From NCBI GenBank assembly GCA_947647735.1, contig CANSLJ010000009.1, forward strand, positions 59,791-123,790: a stretch of 64,000 nt of DNA, in the 5' to 3' direction. The notes below the pieces were generated by a model. The model was not told the DNA's origin. It saw nothing but the letters and a program-made list of their open reading frames with translations, and did not search any database. This document shows positions 17,823 through 26,155 of this stretch, piece by piece. Source of the DNA: an uncultured bacterium (GTDB lineage Bacteria; Bacillota; Clostridia; Lachnospirales; Lachnospiraceae). Position numbers and translations under genes: made by a program. Every line of letters starts with the position of its first letter. Position 1 is the stretch's first letter.

Positions 17823-19034
17823 TTAAAATTCTTTACTCAGCAGAAAATCTGCCGCATGCATGGTTTTAATTCCCTCATAATTTCCGCCTGCGAATTCATC
17901 CGTGCGGAGTACATACTTGGGATAATTATCATGAATTTCCAGCAGCCTTTCATATTCTCTTTTTTCGGTCTGCTCAGAATTTATCTGCTGTGTTACCTGT
18001 ATATATAACTTTTCATTTTGACGAACTGCTGCAAAATCAATCTCATGGGTTCCCATTTTTCCAATATATACCTGATACCCTCTGCGGCACAACTCCAGAT
18101 ATACAACATTTTCCAGAGCAGCCGCCAGCGTATCTGCATTATATCCAAGTACACAGTATCTTAACGCAGTGTCCGCAAGATAGAACTTTTCCTGCGTTTT
18201 CAATATTTCCTTCCCCCGCAGATCATATCTTGAACAACGGTGCAGCAAATACGCCTTCTCCAGTTTCTCAAGGTAACCGTAAACCGTTTCATTATCTACC
18301 TTTCTCTTTTCAGACTTCAAATAATCAGAAATAGACTTTGCCGAAAAGGTATTGCCCACATTATTAAATGTATATTTCACAACCCGTTCCAGCTGATCGA
18401 TCTTCCTTATCTGATTACGCCTTACAATATCAGAAAAAATAGTTGAATTATAAATATCTTTGACGATTGTATATACTTCTTCCCTGCTGTAGTCCTGTAA
18501 ATGTACTGCTGGAAATCCACCCAGGCGGATGTATTCTGCCAGTTCTGATCTTATATCGCCGACTGCCGTATATTGTTTTTTAAAAGTAAGATATTCCTCA
18601 AAGGATAATGTATAAATACGAAAGGCTACATATCTTCCGGTAAGATAAGTCGAAATCTCCGATGACATCATACGCGAATTAGACCCTGTCACATACAGAT
18701 CTACATCATAGTCTGATAACAGAGAATTTACCACTCTTTCCCATCCTTGAATCTCCTGCATTTCGTCAAGAAAATAATAGGTTTTTTTTCCCTCACAGAG
18801 TTTCCCCTTTAACTCCTCATACATCTGCTTTGCGGTCATATCTTCATATTCCATAGAATCAAAGCGATAGCTCACAATCTGCTTCTCCTCTATATTTTTT
18901 TCTGCGCGCAGTTTTTCCATAATCATTTTTAGTATAGTTGACTTGCCGCATCTTCGCACGCCCGTGAGAATTTTTACAAAGGGCGTATCTGTGTATGCCA
19001 TGATCTTATCTATATAAGCCGGTCTGTAAATCAT
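17823..19034 (-). CDS. AAA_14/DUF4143 ATPase
   Basis: Protein of 403 residues from the ATPase family found in many copies in gut Clostridia and Bacteroidota. The AAA_14 domain has P-loop ILTGVRRCGKST (about 22-33) and Walker B YYFLDEMQEIQGWERVVNSLL. The C-terminal DUF4143 domain contains YLEKLEKAYLLHRCSRYDLRGKEIL and an endonuclease-like end, MGTHEIDFAAVRQNEKLYIQVTQQI (E-x-D and Q-V-x-Q residues reminiscent of PD-(D/E)XK). I chose the ATG at 19034, with a G-rich binding site 5 bases away, over a GTG at 19043. It stands alone behind a strong promoter. No toxin or mobile gene is beside it. Confidence 0.85.
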   Translation of the reverse strand: MIYRPAYIDKIMAYTDTPFVKILTGVRRCGKSTILKMIMEKLRAEKNIEEKQIVSYRFDSMEYEDMTAKQMYEELKGKLCEGKKTYYFLDEMQEIQGWERVVNSLLSDYDVDLYVTGSNSRMMSSEISTYLTGRYVAFRIYTLSFEEYLTFKKQYTAVGDIRSELAEYIRLGGFPAVHLQDYSREEVYTIVKDIYNSTIFSDIVRRNQIRKIDQLERVVKYTFNNVGNTFSAKSISDYLKSEKRKVDNETVYGYLEKLEKAYLLHRCSRYDLRGKEILKTQEKFYLADTALRYCVLGYNADTLAAALENVVYLELCRRGYQVYIGKMGTHEIDFAAVRQNEKLYIQVTQQINSEQTEKREYERLLEIHDNYPKYVLRTDEFAGGNYEGIKTMHAADFLLSKEF

Positions 19035-19057
19035 CGTTACCACCCCCAGTTACAGGT

Positions 19058-19086
19058 AGTATACCGTAATTTATGTATTCTATCAA
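19058..19086 (-). promoter_or_regulatory. Sigma-A-like promoter for the AAA_14 ATPase
   Basis: Minus-strand -35 TTGATA (19081-19086), 17-bp spacer and -10 TATACT (19058-19063). The expected transcript start is about 17 bases before the ATG, giving a very short leader. Confidence 0.7.
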
Positions 19087-19157
19087 TAAGTTTTTCTGTT
19101 TATAACCGCAAAAATTTTTAAAATAATATATTTTACGGTTTTATTCTCATCTTTATA

Positions 19158-20339
19158 TCAATCTGCCATCTTCCTCGCCCGCTTCAACACCCTCTCATGC
19201 ATCAAAACCATCAGCGCCAGAATCACCAACAGATACACCGGAAACAGCACAATACTGATATGGTTTGCGATCAATCCGAACACCGGCGGCATAAGACAGG
19301 TTCCCACATACGCCGCCGCCATCTGCACCCCTATCATCGCCTGCGACTTATCCGCACCGAAATGCTCCGGCGTGGAATGGATGATGGACGGATAGATCGG
19401 CGCACACCCCACTCCTACCGCGATCAGTCCCAAAAGCGCGGTTTCCTTTCCGACCGGCAACAGTAACAAAATAACCCCGCCCAGAATGACCGCCTGCCCC
19501 AAACGGATCATCTGCTCATCCTTCAGTTTCATTGTCAAAAACCCGCTGAACGCCCGGCCGGCTGTAATCCCAATGTAAAACATACTTGCAAAATTAGCCG
19601 CTGTCTCAGAGCCCATGCCCCAGTGCAGAACAAGATAACTGCTCGCCCAGAGCCCTGCTGTCGCTTCCACCGCACAGTAGCAGAAAAATGTGACCATCAC
19701 TTCCTTTGCGCCCGGAATCTGAAAGATCTGCGCCAGAGATAACGGCCTGCTCTGAGCCGTTTCTTCCCCCTCTGCACCTTCTGCGTCCGCATTCTTCTTT
19801 TTCCACAGCGGCAGACTGAGCAGCAGGACCGCTGTCAGCAGAATTTGTAAGATCCCTATGTAACGATAACCCATATTCCAGCTCTTACCGCCCGACAGGG
19901 CATATCCCATCACATATGGACCGAGCGACGCCCCCACGCCCCACATACAATGCAGCCAGCTCATATGCCTGCTTGCATAGTGAAGCGCCACATAATTATT
20001 GAGAGAGGCGTCCACACAGCCGGCGCCCAGGCCGTAGGGAACCGCCCATATACACAAAGCAATAAATGAATGACTGACAGAAAAGCCGAATAATGCGGCG
20101 GCGGTCATTAATACGCTGAGCGCCGTCACTTTTCCTGTGCCCAGCTTTTTTGTCAGCCGATCGCACTGCAGACTGGATACGATCGTTCCTGCCGCAATGA
20201 TCATTGAGATCACGCCCGCATAGGAAACCGGCACCGAAAATTCCTGATACATGACCGGCCACGCCGAGCCCAGAAGGGAATCCGGCAGCCCCAGACTGAT
20301 AAACGCAAGGTAAATAATAGCCAATAATAACTGAAACAT
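19158..20339 (-). CDS. Major facilitator superfamily transporter
   Basis: Twelve-helix MFS protein of 393 residues. It begins MFQLLLAIIYLAFISLGLPDSLLGSAWPVMYQEF, a sequence type seen in the FucP/YbjJ-like group of sugar or drug transporters, with the A-motif remnant CDRLTKKLGTGKVTALS. A hydrophilic loop (about 185-200) separates the two six-helix halves. The end is basic (HERVLKRARKMAD). The gene is divergent from an AraC regulator and their promoters share bases, so the regulator probably controls it. Substrate unknown. Confidence 0.88.
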   Translation of the reverse strand: MFQLLLAIIYLAFISLGLPDSLLGSAWPVMYQEFSVPVSYAGVISMIIAAGTIVSSLQCDRLTKKLGTGKVTALSVLMTAAALFGFSVSHSFIALCIWAVPYGLGAGCVDASLNNYVALHYASRHMSWLHCMWGVGASLGPYVMGYALSGGKSWNMGYRYIGILQILLTAVLLLSLPLWKKKNADAEGAEGEETAQSRPLSLAQIFQIPGAKEVMVTFFCYCAVEATAGLWASSYLVLHWGMGSETAANFASMFYIGITAGRAFSGFLTMKLKDEQMIRLGQAVILGGVILLLLPVGKETALLGLIAVGVGCAPIYPSIIHSTPEHFGADKSQAMIGVQMAAAYVGTCLMPPVFGLIANHISIVLFPVYLLVILALMVLMHERVLKRARKMAD

Positions 20340-20372
20340 TTTTATCTCCTCTGTAATCTGATGTTTTTTGTT

Positions 20373-20401
20373 ATTATATCGACACTTTCCCCTTGATACA
20401 A
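20373..20401 (-). promoter_or_regulatory. Promoter of the MFS gene
   Basis: Minus-strand -35 TTGTAT (20396-20401), 17-bp spacer and consensus -10 TATAAT (20373-20378), about 34 bases before the start. The -35 overlaps the -35 of the divergent AraC promoter. Confidence 0.7.
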
Positions 20402-20421
20402 TTTAATTCCCGACATATACT
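20393..20421 (+). promoter_or_regulatory. Promoter of the AraC-type regulator
   Basis: Plus-strand -35 TTGATA (20393-20398), 17-bp spacer and -10 TATACT (20416-20421), 30 bases before the ATG. It shares three bases of its -35 with the opposing MFS promoter, so one bound protein could affect both. Confidence 0.7.
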
Positions 20422-20450
20422 ATAAAAAAACCGCCCAAACAGGAGAATCT

Positions 20451-21344
20451 ATGGCGCTGCAGAAATGTATGTTAAATCTGAATCAGAGATTAAAAGAATT
20501 GGATCCTCACGGTACGCTGGAATTTCCCTGTGCCGGATATTCTTCCTATTATACTGACAGGGAGGAAGAATCGATTCCCTGGCACTGGCATGAAGACCTG
20601 GAGATCATACATATCGTAGAGGGATGCCTGGAACTGAAAATGCCCTCGGAAACCGTTTATATAGAGGCAGGAAGTGCCTTTTTCATCAATTCCAACATCC
20701 TTCATTATGGAGCAGGCGCAGACCGCTGTCATCTGCACTCTCTTGTTTTCAGCCCTGCACTCATTTCCGGAAACGAGGATTCTGTATTTGCCCGGAAATA
20801 CATACAGCCTCTGATCTCCAGTAACAGCTTTTCAGGTTTTTCCATACTGCCTGCAGAATATCCTGAACTCCTCCAATGGTTTTGTCAGGCTTTTCATGCC
20901 ATGAAGCAGGAACCTGACGGATTTGAGTTCATTGTCCGGGAAAATCTGTCCCGGATCTGTCTATTTCTGACACAGAAATTCGCTGATAAGCCGGACCTGC
21001 AGGGCACTGCACAAAACCAGAATAACCTGCGCATCCGTAAAATGCTTGAGTATATACACAAAAACTATGCCGACGCTGTCACTTTATCCAATATTGCATG
21101 TGCGGCGGACATCAGCGAAAGAGAATGCCTGCGCTGTTTCCAGAAAACAATACAGCTTTCACCCATTCAGTATCTGCTGAAATACCGGATCATGAGAGGA
21201 GCGGAAAAACTGCTTGACTGCCCGGAGGAAAGCATTTCCGCTATCGCCATATCCTGCGGCTTTGACAGCCCAAGCAGCTTTTCTCAGCTGTTTAAGCGTT
21301 TTTACAACCGCACACCGCGGGAATACAGAAGATCAAAAGCGTAA
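20451..21344 (+). CDS. AraC family regulator with N-terminal cupin domain
   Basis: Transcription factor of 297 residues. An N-terminal cupin-like sensor domain contains IPWHWHEDLEIIHIVEGCLELKMP and INSNILHYGAGADRCHLHSLVF. The C-terminal AraC domain (about 195-297) has two helix-turn-helix units, VTLSNIACAADISERECLRCFQ and ISAIAISCGFDSPSSFSQLFKRF, ending RTPREYRRS. AGGAGA precedes the ATG. Its 3' end overlaps the convergent ABC ATPase gene by 12 bases. It likely regulates the divergent MFS gene. Confidence 0.92.
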   Translation: MALQKCMLNLNQRLKELDPHGTLEFPCAGYSSYYTDREEESIPWHWHEDLEIIHIVEGCLELKMPSETVYIEAGSAFFINSNILHYGAGADRCHLHSLVFSPALISGNEDSVFARKYIQPLISSNSFSGFSILPAEYPELLQWFCQAFHAMKQEPDGFEFIVRENLSRICLFLTQKFADKPDLQGTAQNQNNLRIRKMLEYIHKNYADAVTLSNIACAADISERECLRCFQKTIQLSPIQYLLKYRIMRGAEKLLDCPEESISAIAISCGFDSPSSFSQLFKRFYNRTPREYRRSKA

Positions 21345-21968
21345 ACATCCATCCTCCATCTCATATACTTTATCGCACAATTCATCCATATCTTCCTTAT
21401 GATGGCTTGCCAGCAAAATTGTGGTCCCCTCTTTCTTCAGCTCCAGAAAAAGCTGCCTGATCCTGGCCGCTCCTACCCTGTCCAGTCCGTTCATAGGTTC
21501 ATCCAGGATCAGCAGCTTCGGATGCTCCATGATCGCCTGTGCAATGCCGAGCCTCTGACGCATACCGAGGGAATATTTTTTCACTTTTTTTCTGCTGTCC
21601 GGATCAAGCCCCACTGTTTTCATGCTCATTCGAATTTCCTCTTTTCCAATCTGCTTTTTGATACTGGCCAGATATTCCAGATTTTTATATCCGCTGAATC
21701 CCCCGAGGAAACCGGGCGTCTCAATGATCATGCCGATATCTTCCGCGAAATCCGTATCCTTTCCAATCTCTTTACCATTTACAAAAATTTTACCTGTGGT
21801 TGGTCTTAAAAAACCGATGAGCATCTTAAACAACACGGTCTTTCCCGAACCGTTTCTGCCCGTTATCCCATATATCCTGCCGGGCTCCAGCGACAACGAC
21901 ACCTCTCTGACCACCGTCTCATCCCCGAATCTTTTGCTCACATTCTTGATTTCCGCTATATATTCCAT
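21333..21968 (-). CDS. ABC transporter ATP-binding protein (exporter type)
   Basis: ATPase of an ABC-2 exporter, 211 residues, smaller than usual because little follows the H-loop. Walker A is GRNGSGKT at 37-44, the Q-loop position is replaced by E in GMIIETPGF, the signature is the variant YSLGMRQRL, Walker B is LLILDEPMNGLD, and the H-loop is LLASHHKED. The BcrA/CcmA class shares these variants. I start it at the ATG at 21968; longer in-frame sequence upstream is only the other reading frame of the membrane gene. The start overlaps that gene's end by 13 bases. Last gene of a five-gene operon. Confidence 0.9.
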   Translation of the reverse strand: MEYIAEIKNVSKRFGDETVVREVSLSLEPGRIYGITGRNGSGKTVLFKMLIGFLRPTTGKIFVNGKEIGKDTDFAEDIGMIIETPGFLGGFSGYKNLEYLASIKKQIGKEEIRMSMKTVGLDPDSRKKVKKYSLGMRQRLGIAQAIMEHPKLLILDEPMNGLDRVGAARIRQLFLELKKEGTTILLASHHKEDMDELCDKVYEMEDGCLRF

Positions 21969-22615
21969 TTTATATCCCTCCGCTCCAGCATCTTCATGCC
22001 GAACTGCCTCGCCGCCAAAATCATCAAACTCTCCAAAATAAGCACCGCCGCCGGAGAAAACCCGAAAAGCGCCTCCTCCAGACTGCTCTGCCTGTACATT
22101 CCCCAGCATCCGAACATATACTTCGACAGATTCCTTAGATAAAAACCCACTATAAAACTTGACACCTCTGTCACAAACAGTAAAGCCGCCGCCGCCGTCC
22201 GCATCTTGGTCAGACTCAATACGCAGAACATACTGACTATCACCATCATATGCACCAGCCACAGCAGCAGGATCCATATTTCCTCTGCGCCATCCGGCTT
22301 CGTCTTTCCAGACAAGCAGTCCAATCCCATCATACAAAATGCATAGAGAACACATCCCGCCGTCCCCTTTAAAAAAAGATCCCGGAACCGTGCATTCCAC
22401 CACTGTTTTCTACTTTCAAAACGCACCATCTCAAAAGGCATGATCTTCCGTTTTTCCTCAAGCCAGAGCCCCGCTCCAAACAAAAGAAACACAATACCCG
22501 CAAGCCACTTTGCCAGATGCCCTCCGCTAAAACCAAAATAGTCGATCCCCGCCAGAAAATCATACATGAATCCTTCCTTCATGCTGTCTCCAATTATGAT
22601 AAATCCTTCTCCCAT
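21956..22615 (-). CDS. ABC exporter membrane subunit (third permease)
   Basis: Integral membrane protein of 219 residues. The start is the ATG at 22615 (MGEGFIIIGDSMKEGFMYDF), with AGGAGA 6 bases upstream; the open frame before it is a shadow of the preceding gene. About five or six hydrophobic segments can be seen, including WLAGIVFLLFGAGLWL, MVIVSMFCVLSLTKM and AAVLILESLMILAAR. The sequence RKIMPFEMVRFESRKQWW precedes the second segment. I recognise no named family beyond the ABC-2 context, which comes from the two preceding permeases and the following ATPase. Confidence 0.75.
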   Translation of the reverse strand: MGEGFIIIGDSMKEGFMYDFLAGIDYFGFSGGHLAKWLAGIVFLLFGAGLWLEEKRKIMPFEMVRFESRKQWWNARFRDLFLKGTAGCVLYAFCMMGLDCLSGKTKPDGAEEIWILLLWLVHMMVIVSMFCVLSLTKMRTAAAALLFVTEVSSFIVGFYLRNLSKYMFGCWGMYRQSSLEEALFGFSPAAVLILESLMILAARQFGMKMLERRDIKWNI

Positions 22616-22632
22616 TTTTTCTCCTGATATTA

Positions 22633-23475
22633 TTATGATGCCTTTGTGCCAAGATCCACTCTGCCGATCAGCAGATTTTCCAAAACGACAAGCACTATGA
22701 CAACCGCCAGCATCGTCCCCGTTGGTTTCATAAGATGCACCCCTGCGTAGTCTGCAAAATTCCCCGGCCTGGCATATCTGATCAGCGCAAGCTTTCCAAG
22801 TCCCAGAAAAGACAGCCCGGTCCCGCCGATCTGAACCATAAACGTAATGATCAAACCGCGGACACTTCCGAAAGGCAGGCTCAGCGTATACAGGATCACG
22901 CCGGTCACCGCAAGATACAAAAACAGGCACAACAGTGCTGCCGCGAAAGTCTGCGGTACATTCATCCGCCTCATCATATTCTGATGGAGAAAAGATATTC
23001 CATATTCCGCTCCGGGTCCCTGTTCGATATCCAGCGACAGCATATAAACCGGATTGCTCCACATTTTTCCTTTAAATCCATAGGGAAGGGAAATCAGCAC
23101 CGCAGGCAGTGCTGACAATATGGTATAAAAGGCCGCCTGCACAAAAATATAGCACACCATAGCGCTGTTCCAGCTCCGTTTTTTCGTGCGGTACAAGGAG
23201 TAATAAGTATTTCCGTTGACAAAAGGTGCATCAGAAACTACAAGGAGCCACCCCAGCGTCAAAAACAATATACTGCCGCCCTCATGCTCTATCACCAAAA
23301 ACGCCTCCAGAATATTGACCGGCTCACCTGTGCTGACAGCATAATTCAGAAAATTTTTCAACCAGTAAAACGGCGTCACCATCCCCACGAGAAATCCCAT
23401 TATGACCCGCTTTTCAGACCATTCATAAAAAAACAGGTTTTTCGCCATAATTAATATACTTTTTATATTTTTCAT
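22633..23475 (-). CDS. ABC-2 type permease
   Basis: Membrane subunit of 280 residues. It begins MKNIKSILIMAKNLFFYEWSEKRVIMG, with an amphipathic N-terminus before the first helix, and has about six membrane segments, ending with VVIVLVVLENLLIG. The large loop after the first helix and the phrase PFVNGNTYYSLYRTKKRSW are typical of bacteriocin/peptide-type ABC-2 permeases. Its ATG overlaps the previous stop as ATGA, so the two permeases are made together. Confidence 0.8.
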   Translation of the reverse strand: MKNIKSILIMAKNLFFYEWSEKRVIMGFLVGMVTPFYWLKNFLNYAVSTGEPVNILEAFLVIEHEGGSILFLTLGWLLVVSDAPFVNGNTYYSLYRTKKRSWNSAMVCYIFVQAAFYTILSALPAVLISLPYGFKGKMWSNPVYMLSLDIEQGPGAEYGISFLHQNMMRRMNVPQTFAAALLCLFLYLAVTGVILYTLSLPFGSVRGLIITFMVQIGGTGLSFLGLGKLALIRYARPGNFADYAGVHLMKPTGTMLAVVIVLVVLENLLIGRVDLGTKAS

Positions 23476-24230
23476 CCGCTTTTCTCCTGCCTTAACCCTC
23501 TGTAAATAACAGGAATCGTCATCCCGATATAAACGATCCCGATCAAAACCGCCAGCGGATAATTCCCGTGATCTACATTGTCCCCGGTTACCAGATACCC
23601 CGGATTATACGGCACATCCCCCATAAACATCCACAACGCCTCATACAGCACAAAAGGCGCAAGCAGTCCCACATAACGGTTCGGGATCCACACAGAGAAC
23701 GCCAGCCCGACCAGCGCCCACAACGCCCCGAACAGAAAACCGATCAGCACCTTCCCTGCAATGATATACCAGTCCCCATACTTCATGACCGCCGCCATGA
23801 TTTTCGTTCCCTCCAGAAAACCCTCGTCAGTACCCGCCGGAATTCCATGTGCTCCGCCCGCATAAGCAGTCAGGGAAGCTAAAAGAAACGGCACCGCGAT
23901 CATCAGCCCGCCGGAAACCGCCGCCGCCGAGATCCTCACTTTCGCAAACCGGGCAAAGCCCGCTCTGTGCAGTATCATCCACAGATAACCTTCATTATGC
24001 TCCTTACAATAAACCGTAGAGTAGGCAAGCACCGGAAAGACTGCCGCAAGAGGCGTAAAGCCGGAAGCATGAAAGATATTCGCCAGACCGTACAGATAAC
24101 TCCTGCTGCCATCCATCGGCGCATCCAGAACCGCCACAGGCAGCAGCACCGCTGACACAAGCAGCATCCCGGCAAAAAAGCCCTTATTTAAAATACCCCT
24201 CTTCAAGTCCTGCACAAAAAAACTTTTCAT
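23472..24230 (-). CDS. ABC-2 type permease
   Basis: Membrane subunit of 252 residues, starting MKSFFVQDLKRGILNKGFFAGM at the ATG at 24230, preceded by AGAAGG; a TTG 18 bases earlier lies inside that binding site. About six hydrophobic helices, with HNEGYLWMILHRAGFARFAKVRISAAAVSGG after the second resembling the ABC-2 coupling region. It starts one base after the lipoprotein gene's stop and is followed by the sister permease through an ATGA overlap. Confidence 0.82.
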   Translation of the reverse strand: MKSFFVQDLKRGILNKGFFAGMLLVSAVLLPVAVLDAPMDGSRSYLYGLANIFHASGFTPLAAVFPVLAYSTVYCKEHNEGYLWMILHRAGFARFAKVRISAAAVSGGLMIAVPFLLASLTAYAGGAHGIPAGTDEGFLEGTKIMAAVMKYGDWYIIAGKVLIGFLFGALWALVGLAFSVWIPNRYVGLLAPFVLYEALWMFMGDVPYNPGYLVTGDNVDHGNYPLAVLIGIVYIGMTIPVIYRGLRQEKSG

Positions 24231-24231
24231 T

Positions 24232-25458
24232 TTACCGTACCTTCTCAAGCTCCCCGCTCACAGCATCTATATAAATATTCCAGACGGAATCATCCACGCC
24301 GCTTTCCCCGCAGTAATCGATATATTCCCCCAGATCCATACACACGCTCCACATCGGCACAAGCTCCAGTTCCTTCCCTCTCAGCTTCGGATACCAGACC
24401 AGCTCCGCCGTGGAAAATGGAACATTCTCCCTGCACTGCAGCATACCGTTGTCAAGATAAGTTTCCAGAAGCTCCGCCGCTTTATCGAAACTCAGTATCC
24501 GGCACCCTTCCTCCACAGACGCCTGCTCCATACAGAAATTCCATAATCCGATCTCGGCAGTGCCCTCCTCACAGACCCACGCATATCCGTTCGGGTGAAC
24601 CTCACCAGGCTCCTCCTGCCCAAAGGAATACGCTAAGGGAATATGATCCACAACAGGAGAAAACTGCATCTCATAAAATACAAAACCGTTTTCCTCCCAG
24701 AAATGCACCTCGAATAAATTGACATCCTCTATCCCGAGGTAAGAAAGCTTTTGCAGCAAGATCCCCTTTGCGTCCTGCAGGGAAAAAGAAGCACCGCCCG
24801 CCTCCATATCTTTCGCATCCAGTTCCTGCGCCTCCTGCCCTGCTATAGCACGGCATTTTTCTTCCAATAGAGCATCTTTATAGCTTCCTCCCGCTGCGCC
24901 GGAAAAAACCGCCTCCCTGTTTCCATCAGACAGCGCAAGATAACTCTCATTCCCGAATGTAGCAATCTCCACGATACTGCTGCCCTCCCCAAGTTTTTCA
25001 TCGATCTCCTCTATCCTCTTTTTCTCTGCCTCCCATTCCGCCAGCAGTTTTTCTGTGATATTCTCCACTTCCCCCTGAGGCTCCAGAAAAGCGCGCAGCG
25101 TTTCTTCATTTAAACCGCTGTCACCCCGCATGGTATAAAGATTCACCGTCTCCGGCACCACCGGGACTTCCGCCTCGATCTTCATACGGTTTTCGCCGCT
25201 GCCCAGCACCATACTCACCTTCCGGCTTTCCGCTGATCCTTCCATCATGCCTGCTTCCTCTGCCTTTTCTTCTCCCTCCCCTTCATCTGCACTGCCTGTC
25301 TCATCTCCGCCTATAATATCCTCCACTGCCTCCTCCGCAGAACCCTTTGCCCGCAGAATCTCATCATCACTTGATACTTCCGGTGCTTTCTGGCAGCCTG
25401 CCAAAAGAATGAAAGACATGAAAAACGGTATCAGTGTCTTTCCTGTTTTCTTCCTCAT
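24232..25458 (-). CDS. Lipoprotein of an ABC exporter operon, unknown function
   Basis: Secreted lipoprotein of 408 residues. The ATG at 25458 has GGAGG 8 bases upstream. Signal peptide MRKKTGKTLIPFFMSFILLAGC, with lipobox LLAGC. An acidic Glu/Gly/Ala-rich linker (about 35-75, EGEGEEKAEEAGMMEG) leads to a domain with many aromatic residues and WYPKLRGKELELVPMWSV, then a PepSY/DUF-like ending YIDAVSGELEKV resembling the 'DAxTGEV' phrase of PepSY-type domains. It is first in an operon with three membrane proteins and one ATPase. The arrangement lipoprotein plus FEG-type transporter recalls lantibiotic immunity systems, but no sequence match is claimed. Confidence 0.8.
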   Translation of the reverse strand: MRKKTGKTLIPFFMSFILLAGCQKAPEVSSDDEILRAKGSAEEAVEDIIGGDETGSADEGEGEEKAEEAGMMEGSAESRKVSMVLGSGENRMKIEAEVPVVPETVNLYTMRGDSGLNEETLRAFLEPQGEVENITEKLLAEWEAEKKRIEEIDEKLGEGSSIVEIATFGNESYLALSDGNREAVFSGAAGGSYKDALLEEKCRAIAGQEAQELDAKDMEAGGASFSLQDAKGILLQKLSYLGIEDVNLFEVHFWEENGFVFYEMQFSPVVDHIPLAYSFGQEEPGEVHPNGYAWVCEEGTAEIGLWNFCMEQASVEEGCRILSFDKAAELLETYLDNGMLQCRENVPFSTAELVWYPKLRGKELELVPMWSVCMDLGEYIDYCGESGVDDSVWNIYIDAVSGELEKVR

Positions 25459-25584
25459 ATATTTATCCTCCTGCTCCCGGGGCAATCCTGCGCCCCTTTT
25501 TGAAAAAATATATCATAATCTTTTCTTTTACCCGGGGCAGTGACGAAATCCGCCCATATTTTTGGCGAAAATTAACCCTTAATG

Positions 25585-25609
25585 AAAAAGGAGCTGTAAA
25601 AGCAGCTCC
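25585..25609 (-). terminator. Rho-independent terminator of the DUF4411/Xre pair
   Basis: Arms GGAGCTG (25590-25596) and CAGCTCC (25603-25609), 6-base loop, followed on the minus strand by five T (25585-25589). It lies about 20 bases after the DUF4411 stop and separates the toxin-antitoxin-like pair from the exporter operon. Confidence 0.85.
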
Positions 25610-25627
25610 CAAAATTTTATTATCTTT

Positions 25628-26155
25628 TTAAATCCTTATATTTAACTGACGCATCATATAATACAGATTATGTACTTTTACGCCAAAATGTTTTGCAATA
25701 TCCGGTATTTTAACCCTGCCGCTTTTGTTCTTTTTGCTCAAATTCCCTGCAGATTCCTCAAATGTTACTACCGTATAACCTTTTGCCGCCGCCGTCGCTA
25801 TAAGCCACGGATCTGCAATATCATTTCTTGCCCATTCATGTAATCCTTTTTCATTATAATACCCACACGTTTGAATATATTGCATGATTTCCGCATATTT
25901 CACAATAATATCCCGTTCCACATGATTACAGATTTCAAGTTTCGATTCTATTTTATCCAACCAGTTTTTCAATACATCCTGCTCCTGTCCCCTATCAATT
26001 TCATCTCTCACAATATCCAACAAAATAAATCTTTTTTCCTCAGCCTTCTGTGACAGAATTTCCCAAAAAGTCGGAACCAAATCTGAAGCATAATACAGCC
26101 TTGAAGCACTGATCAGCACATTAGCATCCAGTAAAAACTGTTCCTGTCCTACCAT
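25628..26155 (-). CDS. DUF4411 family PIN-like protein, probable toxin
   Basis: Protein of 175 residues with a PIN-like nuclease fold. Acidic residues in the PIN pattern are D10 (FLLDANVLI), E in LLDIVRDEIDRG near residue 52, and D residues in ARNDIADPWLIATAAAKGYTVVTFE near 110-116. DUF4411 proteins are commonly encoded beside an Xre-ImmA/IrrE protein and predicted to be toxin ribonucleases. Its start overlaps the upstream Xre-ImmA gene by 7 bases, and a strong terminator follows. The C-terminal phrase KIPDIAKHFGVKVHNLYYMMRQL is the conserved DUF4411 tail. Toxicity is inferred from family and context. Confidence 0.88.
   Translation of the reverse strand: MVGQEQFLLDANVLISASRLYYASDLVPTFWEILSQKAEEKRFILLDIVRDEIDRGQEQDVLKNWLDKIESKLEICNHVERDIIVKYAEIMQYIQTCGYYNEKGLHEWARNDIADPWLIATAAAKGYTVVTFEESAGNLSKKNKSGRVKIPDIAKHFGVKVHNLYYMMRQLNIRI

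Noticed and set aside
19095-19135. Weak AT-rich stem after the MFS gene as a terminator
   Set aside because: The arms have a mismatch in a 10-bp stem and no U-run follows on the minus strand.
21969-22403. N-terminal extension of the ABC ATPase frame
   Set aside because: It is Gly/Val-rich shadow sequence of the overlapping membrane gene; a good start with Walker A at the expected distance exists at 21968.
22616-23062. N-terminal extension of the third membrane subunit
   Set aside because: The frame runs opposite in phase to the preceding permease and shows no membrane segments; the ATG at 22615 has AGGAGA in front.
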